From a virus, in the IMG/VR virus record IMGVR_UViG_3300028197_000051, positions 1 through 39,123 of that record: 39,123 nucleotides of DNA; one strand, given 5' to 3'. The translations under genes and the position numbers were made by a program. The notes under the pieces were generated by a model. It ran no database searches and was not told where the DNA came from. It saw only the letters and a list, made by a program, of their open reading frames with translations. Below are positions 32,366 through 39,123 of the stretch, piece after piece; the first letter of the stretch is position 1; every line of letters begins with the position of its first letter.

Positions 32366-33594
32366 AAACAACAACTAAAGAGTATTTAGAACAATTTAAA
32401 GATATGGAGCCATACTTCGCAATCAACGAAGAACAATGGACGTATATCAAAGAAACATTTCCGAAGGATGAAGTAAAGGAATGTTTAGCAGATATCCTTA
32501 TGGATTATGAACTACCAACTGCAGAGTTATCTGAGTTGGATGCATACAAAGATTTTATGAAACTTAAAGGTATTAGGTGGAATGAATTACTTAGAGAAGA
32601 TGAGTGGTTTCAGAGAAAGGCAAGTGAATCAACGTATCCATTAACCTTTAGAGGTAAACCACAATATATCCGTAGATTAAATTCAGGTAACAACGCATCA
32701 AATTACTTCCAACAAGAAAATCGTTGGGGTGTTGATGGAACGGTATCACCTGGCCCAAAGAGAACTTGGGAAACTAGAAAGTTTATGGTAACACTTATGG
32801 GTGGATTATACACTCTAAAGTTTCCAAAGATAACGAGAAACGAACTTAGAGTTTGTTTAAGTTTAAGAAAGTATATATGTTCAGCGTTCAAACCGAATGT
32901 AGCAAAAGTGTTCTATGAAATGATGGAATCTGAGAACATATTAGATTTTAGTGCAGGTTGGGGTGATAGATTCGCAGGATTTATGGGAGCATCAAACACT
33001 AAACATTATGTTGGGTTAGACCCACGTAAGGAGAATCACCCATTGTATCAAATGCAGGGTGAGTTCTATGATAAACATTTAGGATTTTTTGAAGAAAAGA
33101 AGAAATGGGAGTTCCATTGTTCACCAGCTGAAGATTTTGATTTTTCTCCATATGAGAATCACTTTGACATGGTATTTACATCACCACCATATTTCTCAGT
33201 AGAGAGGTATTCATATGATGATACTCAGAGTTGGGTTAGATATAAAACAATCGATGAGTGGAATAAGAACTTCTTACACGCGACTTTAGAAAGAATATGG
33301 CCATCAATCAAAAAGGGTGGGTATATGGCAGTAAACATTGCGGATGTGTATGGTTCATCTGGTGGTGAGAGAAAGTATTTAGAAATTACTAACCCAATGA
33401 ATGACTTTATTCAGTCACTTGGTGGTACTTATGAAGGGTGTTTAGGTATGGAAATGGCAAAACGACCTGGTTCTGTGGGTGCAGGGTTGGTTATTGAAGA
33501 AGATAGACACAGATACACCGAAGAAGAACTAAGAAAACACGATGAAAATGTAGGTAAAACTTTTTGTGAACCTGTTTGGATTTGGAGAAAGTAA
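32350..33594 (+). CDS. DNA methyltransferase with SPPY motif (paralogue 1)
   Basis: 414 residues. Residues 1-190 are a specific N-terminal region, ending in KFPKITRNELRVCLSLRKYI. S-adenosylmethionine motif I is ILDFSAGWGDRFAGF near 197-211, a GLDPRKENHPLY acidic strand follows, and the catalytic motif is FTSPPYF with Ser278-Pro-Pro-Tyr281; then WPSIKKGGYMAVNIADVYGS. The S-P-P-Y form is typical of N4-cytosine and some N6-adenine methylases. The D-x-S-A-G-W-G version of motif I is uncommon and is shared with the gene at 37694. It may protect phage DNA or mark it; target base and sequence cannot be read. ATG overlaps the HTH gene. Confidence 0.8.
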   Translation: MDTLIKTTTKEYLEQFKDMEPYFAINEEQWTYIKETFPKDEVKECLADILMDYELPTAELSELDAYKDFMKLKGIRWNELLREDEWFQRKASESTYPLTFRGKPQYIRRLNSGNNASNYFQQENRWGVDGTVSPGPKRTWETRKFMVTLMGGLYTLKFPKITRNELRVCLSLRKYICSAFKPNVAKVFYEMMESENILDFSAGWGDRFAGFMGASNTKHYVGLDPRKENHPLYQMQGEFYDKHLGFFEEKKKWEFHCSPAEDFDFSPYENHFDMVFTSPPYFSVERYSYDDTQSWVRYKTIDEWNKNFLHATLERIWPSIKKGGYMAVNIADVYGSSGGERKYLEITNPMNDFIQSLGGTYEGCLGMEMAKRPGSVGAGLVIEEDRHRYTEEELRKHDENVGKTFCEPVWIWRK

Positions 33595-33606
33595 AGATAT
33601 TGAAAT

Positions 33607-33629
33607 ACATAGAGATTGTTACTCTATGT
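33607..33629 (+). terminator. Possible hairpin terminator after methyltransferase 1
   Basis: ACATAGAG 33607-33614 pairs with CTCTATGT 33622-33629 around a 7-nt loop. Only two more T follow, so termination would be weak. Confidence 0.3.
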
Positions 33630-33677
33630 TTGTGGTGGAATAGTTCTATCACTTAACTTAAAAAAAAAACAAATATT

Positions 33678-34103
33678 ATGAACAAATTAATTTTAAGCTT
33701 AATGTTAGTAGTTGGAATGACAATTTCAATGAACGCTCAAAACGTAAAGGGTGATTGGTACGTTGGTATGAGTGATATCTCAGATGTCGCTTGGACTGAA
33801 TGGTCAGTTTCTCCAACGGTTGGTTACGGAATTTCCGATAAACTAATGGTAGGATTATCTTTAGCTCAAGCAGATTCATCTGAGGATTTATCTATAGACT
33901 TGAACGCAAGATACTTCGTTACGGCAGGTGGACAGGACTTTTTCCTATACGCTGGTTTAACTGATTTTGAAACTGATAACCTTTCATTAGGTTTAGGTAA
34001 AATGTTCACAGTACACAAAGGTGTATTTGTAGAACCAAAGATTGTATATCACACAGGTGAAAAAACAACAAATATGATGTTAGGTTTCGGACTGAAATTC
34101 TAA
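33678..34103 (+). CDS. Secreted outer-membrane beta-barrel-like protein
   Basis: 141 residues. Signal peptide 1-20 (MNKLILSLMLVVGMTISMNA, then Gln21), of flavobacterial style. The mature part is short alternating strands with aromatic girdles: WSVSPTVGYGISDKLMVGLS, DLNARYFVTAG, FFLYAGLTDF, NLSLGLGKMF, VFVEPKIVYHT, and the last strand TNMMLGFGLKF ending in the Phe that marks outer-membrane barrels. About eight strands fit. It is unlike any virion or replication gene nearby and has its own A-rich leader and strong terminator. Likely inserted in the host outer membrane: receptor masking (superinfection exclusion), or an altered envelope. Probably acquired from the host lineage. Confidence 0.75.
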   Translation: MNKLILSLMLVVGMTISMNAQNVKGDWYVGMSDISDVAWTEWSVSPTVGYGISDKLMVGLSLAQADSSEDLSIDLNARYFVTAGGQDFFLYAGLTDFETDNLSLGLGKMFTVHKGVFVEPKIVYHTGEKTTNMMLGFGLKF

Positions 34104-34123
34104 TGATGTATAATAGATTTAGG

Positions 34124-34149
34124 AAAGCCGAGCAACATTGCTCGGTTTT
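34124..34149 (+). terminator. Rho-independent terminator after the outer-membrane protein gene
   Basis: AAAGCCGAGCAA 34124-34135 pairs with TTGCTCGGTTTT 34138-34149 (one G:T), tight loop, then CTTAT. Strongest GC stem in the window. Confidence 0.85.
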
Positions 34150-34159
34150 CTTATATTTA

Positions 34160-34191
34160 CTTGGATATTAAAAAAATAATTCGTATATTGT
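34160..34191 (+). promoter_or_regulatory. Bacteroidota-type promoter (CTTGG, 19 nt, TATATTGT)
   Basis: CTTGG 34160-34164, TATATTGT 34184-34191 in ATTCGTATATTGTGG. Same spacing as the other seven, one mismatch in each half. It drives the polymerase gene and overlaps the GTG at 34190. Confidence 0.65.
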
Positions 34192-34390
34192 GGTAACATT
34201 AAAATTTAAAAGTAAAGAGTATCATATAGTACCTGAACAATCGACAGTAATGTGTCCACCATATCGTTCAGCAGATGCACTACTTAGAGATTTTGAATAT
34301 TGTAAAGAGGTTGGTGATTACCAAACAATAAAGAATAGAATAACAAACGGACTCCGTTGGGGTTGGATTAAAGAACTAAAAAATAATTAA
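34190..34390 (+). CDS. Unknown small protein upstream of the DNA polymerase
   Basis: Up to 66 residues. TLKFKSKEYHIVPEQSTVMC, PPYRSADALLRDFEYCKEVG and the closing ITNGLRWGWIKELKNN read as a real protein. The only standard start before Met21 (34250) is the GTG at 34190, which lies inside the -7 box, so a transcript from this promoter would probably miss it. Either a non-standard start near the 5' end is used, or the message comes from further upstream. The stop overlaps the polymerase ATG by one base, implying coupling. No family recognised. Confidence 0.55.
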   Translation: MVTLKFKSKEYHIVPEQSTVMCPPYRSADALLRDFEYCKEVGDYQTIKNRITNGLRWGWIKELKNN

Positions 34391-36906
34391 TGTATCAAAA
34401 TGTATATTACGAAAAAAACGAAGGTATCCTACATTGTTGGGATGATAGAAAAGGTTATTTTACAAAGAAGTATAGAAATTACGCATATGTAAGAGATGGT
34501 AATGGTTCGTTTGAATCAGTTTACGGTGAGAGGTTAAAGAAGATTTCATTTTGGAAGAAAGAAGATAATCTTAAACTATATGAATCAGATGTAAATGAGA
34601 TGACTCGTTTCTTAATTGATGAGTATGGTGAATCAGATGAAGTATCAGATGGACACGTTACCTTAACATTTGATATTGAGGTAGAAATGAATAGTGGATT
34701 ACCTAATACAGATGAGGCAAAGAATACAATGACCTCTGTGGCATTTCACGATTCAGCAACCAATGATTACTTTGTTTACGTTATCGCTGAAGGTGAAGAG
34801 ATTAACAAAACTATCAAAGGAGCTAAAGTTCGTTCATTTAGAACGGAAGAGGATATGTTAATTGCATTTGTAAATGCATGGGAAGAGATTCGCCCGACTA
34901 TTATAACTGGTTGGAATATTGATTTCTTCGATGTTACATATCTTTACAATAGGTTAAAAAGAGTACTAGGTACTAAACAGGCAAATAGATTATCACCAAT
35001 CGGTAAAGTTCATTGGAACAAATATCGTAAGAGGTATATTATTGCTGGGGTATCTGCATTAGATTACATCGCACTTTATAAGAACTTCACATATACACAA
35101 CTTCCAAACTATCGTTTAGATAGTGTTGCACAAAAAGAATTGGGTAGAGGTAAGATTGAGTATGAGGGAAACTTAGACCAATTATTCAGAGATGATATTG
35201 AGAAGTTTTGTGAATATAATTTAGTTGATGTTGAGTTGGTAGTGGATATGGATAAGAAACTACAGTTTATTGATTTAGCTCGGGCAATATGTCACGTAGG
35301 ACACGTATTTTATGAGGATTTCCTATTCTCATCAAAATGGTTAGAGGGTTCTATTCTAACATTCCTTAGACGAAATGGAAGAGTTGCACCCAATAAACCT
35401 CAACGTCAACAAAGAAACGAAGATGGTACAGAGGGTGAACAGAAGTTCATAGGAGCGTATGTTAAACAACCGAAACCTGGTCTTTATAAATGGGTATATG
35501 ATTTAGATTTAACATCACTATATCCTTCAATAATTATGAGTATCAACATCTCACCTGAAACTAAGATTGGTAAGGTGAAGGGTTACACTGCAGAGAAACA
35601 CCTAAAAAATGAGATGGATTCTTACTCAATCATAGATAATGACGGTGCGGAATCACATCCAATAACTAAAGGGGGGTTTACTGATTTCATAGAAAAAAAC
35701 AAACTATCAATTGCATCAAATGGTGTATTATATACACAAGATAAGATTGGTATTATTCCTGAGATTCTCAATGTTTGGTTTGATAAGAGGGTAGAGTACA
35801 AAGACCTGATGAAAAAGTTTGGTAAGGCAGGTGATGATGAGAAGTATAAATTCTTTGCTCAAAGACAATTGGTACAAAAGATTATGTTGAATTCCCTTTA
35901 CGGAGTATTGGGATTACCAGCATTCAGATTTTACGATATTGATAACGCTGAGGCAGTAACACTTACAGGTCAAACTGTAATTAAAACAACTGAGAAGATT
36001 GCCAATCAATACTATATTAAGAATATTGGTAAAGAGGCAGATTACAATGTGTACACAGATACAGATTCCGTATTCTATCAGGCCGCTCCTTTAGTAAAGG
36101 CAAGGAATCCTGAAATTGATGAAAATGATGATTCACAAATGATTCCAGCAATTTTGGAAGTAGCACAAGAAGTAGAGGCACATATCAATGGGGTGTATGA
36201 TACGATGGCGTTAAAAATGTTTAACATACATACACATCGATTTGATATCAAACAAGAAACTATCGCTAAGGGTGGGTTTTGGGTATCTAAGAAACGTTAC
36301 GCTCAATGGATTATCAATGATAACGATGTGGATTGTGATAAGTTAGATGTAAAAGGTTTGGATGTAAAACGTTCATCATTCCCAACCTACTTTAAAGAGG
36401 TGATGGAAAAGGTATTGATGGATATTCTGAAAGATGAGAATAAGGAAAATATTGATGAGTACATTTTAACTAAGAGAGATGAGATGACTAAGATAAACTT
36501 CATAGATATCGCAAAGAACTCAGCAGTTAAACATATGAGTAAGTACACATTTAAAAAACAAGCAATAGGTGAATTCCAAAAGGGTACACCAGCTCACGTT
36601 AAAGCAGCACTTACTTATAATCAACTATTAAAATATTTCAAAGCAGCTTACAAATATGAACCAATGAAAGATGGTGATAAGATTAAGTGGGTATATTTAA
36701 AAAACAATCCATTGGGACTAGAATCGGTTGGAATGACTGGGTACAACGACCCACCAGAGATTTTAGATTTAGTAAGAGAGTATATTGATTATGAATTAAT
36801 CTGGCAAAAGGAGTTAGAAAATAAGTTAGATGATTTCTACTTAGCAATGAAATGGGAGAAGCCTTCTCCACATTTAAAAAAGGCATCACAATTTTTTGGG
36901 TTTTAA
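34390..36906 (+). CDS. 43: Family-B DNA polymerase, gp43
   Basis: 838 residues (T4 gp43 is 898). Proofreading motifs: Asp95-Ile-Glu97 in LTFDIEVEM, TGWNIDFFDVTYL with Asp181, and Tyr276...Asp280 in YNLVDVEL. Polymerase motifs: A DLTSLYPSII with Asp373, B QKIMLNSLYG (Lys497, Asn501, Tyr504), and C YTDTDS with Asp557 and Asp559. All catalytic residues are present, so it should be active with 3'-5' editing. The C-terminus, KKASQFFGF, resembles the sliding-clamp-binding peptide at the end of T4 gp43. The clamp gene follows directly behind its own promoter. Confidence 0.97.
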   Translation: MYQNVYYEKNEGILHCWDDRKGYFTKKYRNYAYVRDGNGSFESVYGERLKKISFWKKEDNLKLYESDVNEMTRFLIDEYGESDEVSDGHVTLTFDIEVEMNSGLPNTDEAKNTMTSVAFHDSATNDYFVYVIAEGEEINKTIKGAKVRSFRTEEDMLIAFVNAWEEIRPTIITGWNIDFFDVTYLYNRLKRVLGTKQANRLSPIGKVHWNKYRKRYIIAGVSALDYIALYKNFTYTQLPNYRLDSVAQKELGRGKIEYEGNLDQLFRDDIEKFCEYNLVDVELVVDMDKKLQFIDLARAICHVGHVFYEDFLFSSKWLEGSILTFLRRNGRVAPNKPQRQQRNEDGTEGEQKFIGAYVKQPKPGLYKWVYDLDLTSLYPSIIMSINISPETKIGKVKGYTAEKHLKNEMDSYSIIDNDGAESHPITKGGFTDFIEKNKLSIASNGVLYTQDKIGIIPEILNVWFDKRVEYKDLMKKFGKAGDDEKYKFFAQRQLVQKIMLNSLYGVLGLPAFRFYDIDNAEAVTLTGQTVIKTTEKIANQYYIKNIGKEADYNVYTDTDSVFYQAAPLVKARNPEIDENDDSQMIPAILEVAQEVEAHINGVYDTMALKMFNIHTHRFDIKQETIAKGGFWVSKKRYAQWIINDNDVDCDKLDVKGLDVKRSSFPTYFKEVMEKVLMDILKDENKENIDEYILTKRDEMTKINFIDIAKNSAVKHMSKYTFKKQAIGEFQKGTPAHVKAALTYNQLLKYFKAAYKYEPMKDGDKIKWVYLKNNPLGLESVGMTGYNDPPEILDLVREYIDYELIWQKELENKLDDFYLAMKWEKPSPHLKKASQFFGF

Positions 36907-36938
36907 TTAGGATAATTCAAAAAGTTTTTGTATATTAG
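36907..36938 (+). promoter_or_regulatory. Bacteroidota-type promoter (TTAGG, 19 nt, TATATTAG)
   Basis: TTAGG 36907-36911, TATATTAG 36931-36938 in TTTTTGTATATTAGTGTAATA. It starts at the polymerase stop; leader to the clamp about 35 nt. Confidence 0.75.
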
Positions 36939-36977
36939 TGTAATATTAAATTAAAAAAGTAAATTAAAAGTAAAATT

Positions 36978-37691
36978 ATGGAAAAAAACCGTATTAACAA
37001 ATTCGTCCAAAAGTACAATCTTGCAGGACTTATCGAATCAGTAAAGTGGGATGTAGAGGGAACTACCTTAACTACATCTTTTATTTCAGATGACAAATCA
37101 GTATTGGGAACAGTAACAACAACAGATTTTGATTTTGAACAAGGTAGTTATGGTGTATATGACACCACTAAGTTCACCAAAATGTTATCAGTATTGGAAA
37201 ATGATATTAATCTATCAACTACTAAGGTAGAAGGTAAAACAGTATCACTTAACATTTCAGATAAAGGAACATCTGCAACTTATATGTTAGCAGATTTATC
37301 AGTAATACCTGTTGTTCCAGACCTAAAACAATTACCAGCATTTAATGTAAACATTACAGTAGATTCTACATTCATCACAAGATTTAACAAAGCAAAAGGA
37401 GCTTTAGCTGATGAGAAGAACTTTACATTTGAATGTAAAGATGGTAAAGGACAAATCATTATTGGACATTCTAATATTAACACTAATAGAATTTCTATTG
37501 ATGTAGATTGTACCTGTGATGGAGATGTTAAACCTATATCATTCTCAGCAGATTTCTTAAAGGAAATCCTAAACGCAAACAGAGATGCTAAAACTGCTAG
37601 TTTAAAGATTTCAACAGATGGGTTGGCCCACCTTCACTTCGAACTTGATTCTTACATCTCAGATTATTACTTAGTACAAATACAGGCATAA
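36978..37691 (+). CDS. 45: Sliding clamp, gp45
   Basis: 237 residues (T4 gp45 is 228). Two-domain clamp pattern: NLAGLIESVKWDVEGTTLTT with VLGTVTTTDFDFEQGSYGVYD and TKFTKMLSVLENDINL, then a linker with VIPVVPDLKQLPAFNVNITV, and a second copy of the fold ending KPISFSADFLKEILNANRDA and LKISTDGLAHLHFE. It forms a trimeric ring that tethers gp43 and, in T4, also activates late transcription. Leader A-rich, no Shine-Dalgarno. No loader gene (gp44/62) lies in the window. Confidence 0.9.
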   Translation: MEKNRINKFVQKYNLAGLIESVKWDVEGTTLTTSFISDDKSVLGTVTTTDFDFEQGSYGVYDTTKFTKMLSVLENDINLSTTKVEGKTVSLNISDKGTSATYMLADLSVIPVVPDLKQLPAFNVNITVDSTFITRFNKAKGALADEKNFTFECKDGKGQIIIGHSNINTNRISIDVDCTCDGDVKPISFSADFLKEILNANRDAKTASLKISTDGLAHLHFELDSYISDYYLVQIQA

Positions 37692-37693
37692 GA

Positions 37694-39123
37694 ATGAATC
37701 ATTTTTACGAACGGTCACGTTTTTCCAAATTCCAATCAAACACAACTTATCATCAGTTACTACAAATGACTGATGGTGAGTTTAGCGATTGGGCCAGAAC
37801 TTTACGAAAAGAAGTTACTGAGCAGTGGGATGTATTTGGAACACCTCCTGTGATTGGTAGGAATGAAGATGGTATTATAGAAAAGTTTAAGAAACTTAAA
37901 TCTAATCCTGCAGATTATTGGGAGAAGGATTTGAGTGGTGATGAACTATCGTTAGGTATTATCAAAAACTTTAACAAAGATGCATCAGTTGTAAATCAGT
38001 TCTTTCCAACAATGTTAAAAACAAAGATTTCAACAGGTAAATCTGCAGAGGGTGGATTATCTATATACGACCACTTCTCAGACCCAGAGTTAGAGGAAAA
38101 GTTCGTTAAGATTATGAAACGGGCAGTTAAGAGAGATTCTATGTACTCCTGGTCACGTTCTGTTGTTGATAAGAGAGATGAGAATCCATTTTGGAATGGA
38201 CAGGGTGCTATTGATTTTGTTAAAGATGTACATGATGGTAAGGTATTCAATGGTAAGTGGGATGGTTTCGATATTTGGATTTCAAAATCTAAGACAAGAA
38301 CTATTGAGAACTATGGAACGTTCAATAAAGAATTCATTGGTACTAAGAATCTATATCTAACCGCTGAACTCGTTCAAAAACTGAAAGATGATGGTTATCT
38401 AAATAGTACACAATTATCTAATATTGATGTTATAGAAGAATCATCCACATCAGAGGCAGGAACTACTACAGAGTACGTTTACCAAATAAGATGGTATGAG
38501 AAGGATTCAGGTATATTCCCTAAGATACTACAGGTATTCAGATTAAGTTGTGGACAACCAGCAGTAAACTTCCCAGCATTAACTGCGAAGTGGATTTATG
38601 AAAACTATACATCACACATTGATACTGATGAACCGTTACATATTTACGATTCATCTGCAGGTTGGGGTGGTAGAATCATAGGAGCTATGAGTAGTAGAAA
38701 GAAAACTCACTATATCGGTACAGACCCTAATCCTGATAATTTCATTGATGAGTTAGGTATCACAAGATATGAGTATGTTGCTAATTTCTATAATAAGAAT
38801 TGTGTAGATGATTATTCAGATAAACTTACATCATTCTTTGATGTTAAAAAACAATCTAATACATTTGAAGTATTTCAAGATGGTTCGGAGTTAATCCAAA
38901 ACAATCCTGAGTTTCAAAAGTATAAGGGTAAGTTAGATATCTCATTTACATCACCACCTTATTTTAACAGAGAACAATATTCACAAGATGAAACTCAATC
39001 ATTTATTGCATATGGAGAGTATGAGGATTGGAGAGATAACTTCTTAAAACCAACTCTAACTACAATCTATGAGTATATGAAAAACGATAGATATATTCTT
39101 TGGAATATTGCAGATATTAAAAT
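37694..39123 (+). CDS. DNA methyltransferase with SPPY motif (paralogue 2, cut by window end)
   Basis: ATG at 37694, 2 nt after the clamp stop; open to the window end (476 codons), so the C-terminus is missing. A long N-terminal region of about 310 residues (FYERSRFSKFQSNTTYHQLL; VKRDSMYSWSRSVVDKRDEN) precedes IYDSSAGWGGRIIGAMSSRK at 317-336, HYIGTDPNPDNF, and FTSPPYFNREQYSQDETQSF with Ser420-Pro-Pro-Tyr423, then ILWNIADIK. Motif I and the SPPYF block match the gene at 32350 closely, down to the Q-S after the motif, so the two are paralogues with different N-terminal (target-recognition) parts. Confidence 0.82.
   Translation, partial: MNHFYERSRFSKFQSNTTYHQLLQMTDGEFSDWARTLRKEVTEQWDVFGTPPVIGRNEDGIIEKFKKLKSNPADYWEKDLSGDELSLGIIKNFNKDASVVNQFFPTMLKTKISTGKSAEGGLSIYDHFSDPELEEKFVKIMKRAVKRDSMYSWSRSVVDKRDENPFWNGQGAIDFVKDVHDGKVFNGKWDGFDIWISKSKTRTIENYGTFNKEFIGTKNLYLTAELVQKLKDDGYLNSTQLSNIDVIEESSTSEAGTTTEYVYQIRWYEKDSGIFPKILQVFRLSCGQPAVNFPALTAKWIYENYTSHIDTDEPLHIYDSSAGWGGRIIGAMSSRKKTHYIGTDPNPDNFIDELGITRYEYVANFYNKNCVDDYSDKLTSFFDVKKQSNTFEVFQDGSELIQNNPEFQKYKGKLDISFTSPPYFNREQYSQDETQSFIAYGEYEDWRDNFLKPTLTTIYEYMKNDRYILWNIADIK

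Noticed and set aside
33629-33661. Host-type promoter (TTTG ... TAACTTAA) before the outer-membrane protein gene
   Set aside because: Both halves match only loosely and spacing differs by one; the gene may still have its own promoter, but this is not strong enough to annotate.

Overview
The window is a contiguous piece of an AT-rich, tailed, contractile (myovirus-type) phage genome of the wider T4-like group, with every supported gene on the + strand. A T4-type tail block (neck gp13/gp14/gp15-like, sheath gp18, tube gp19, gp26-like protein, tape measure, gp53-like and hub proteins) is followed by a T4-type replication block (gp32, RecA/UvsX-like recombinase, RNase H-like exonuclease, gp41-like helicase, class I ribonucleotide reductase, gp43 polymerase, gp45 clamp). 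Proteins are divergent from T4, as in the marine 'far-T4' phages. A Bacteroidota host is inferred from eight promoters of one form (TTWGG, 19 nt, TATATTAG or TATATTTA), close to the Bacteroidota -33 TTTG / -7 TAnnTTTG signal, from A-rich leaders without a Shine-Dalgarno in the replication block, and from a phage-encoded outer-membrane protein whose signal peptide ends NA-Q as in flavobacterial secreted proteins.

Layout: 1-2497, two fibre-type proteins, both ending in an S74 intramolecular chaperone (the first is cut by the window start). 2610-5100, neck and tail completion. 5151-8517, a coiled-coil protein, sheath and tube. 8659-10001, a gp26-like protein with a probable programmed frameshift extension, and a small protein. 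10018-19593, tape measure, a baseplate protein with about 23 FLGETTP repeats, a LysM/gp53-like protein, a hub protein, an unknown structural protein and a tiny membrane peptide. 19621-24036, accessory genes: unknown small proteins, a family-A DNA-polymerase-like protein, a large HNH-type protein, and a 31-residue metallothionein-like peptide. 24048-31792, gp32 with a structured leader, recombinase, exonuclease, helicase, NrdB, MazG-like, NrdA. 31820-39123, thioredoxin, HTH protein, two SPPY methyltransferase paralogues (the second cut by the window end), the outer-membrane protein, B-family DNA polymerase and sliding clamp.

Two regulatory classes can be read from the sequence. Replication and nucleotide genes follow the Bacteroidota-like promoters. 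Structural genes follow a short TATTTATA box 5-48 nt before the start codon, three times directly behind a rho-independent terminator, so these are probably late promoters. The strongest novelty candidates are the metallothionein-like peptide under a late box, the second (family A) polymerase in a phage that already has gp43, the structured gp32 leader, the paired SPPY methyltransferases, the repeat-bearing baseplate protein and the phage-encoded beta-barrel.
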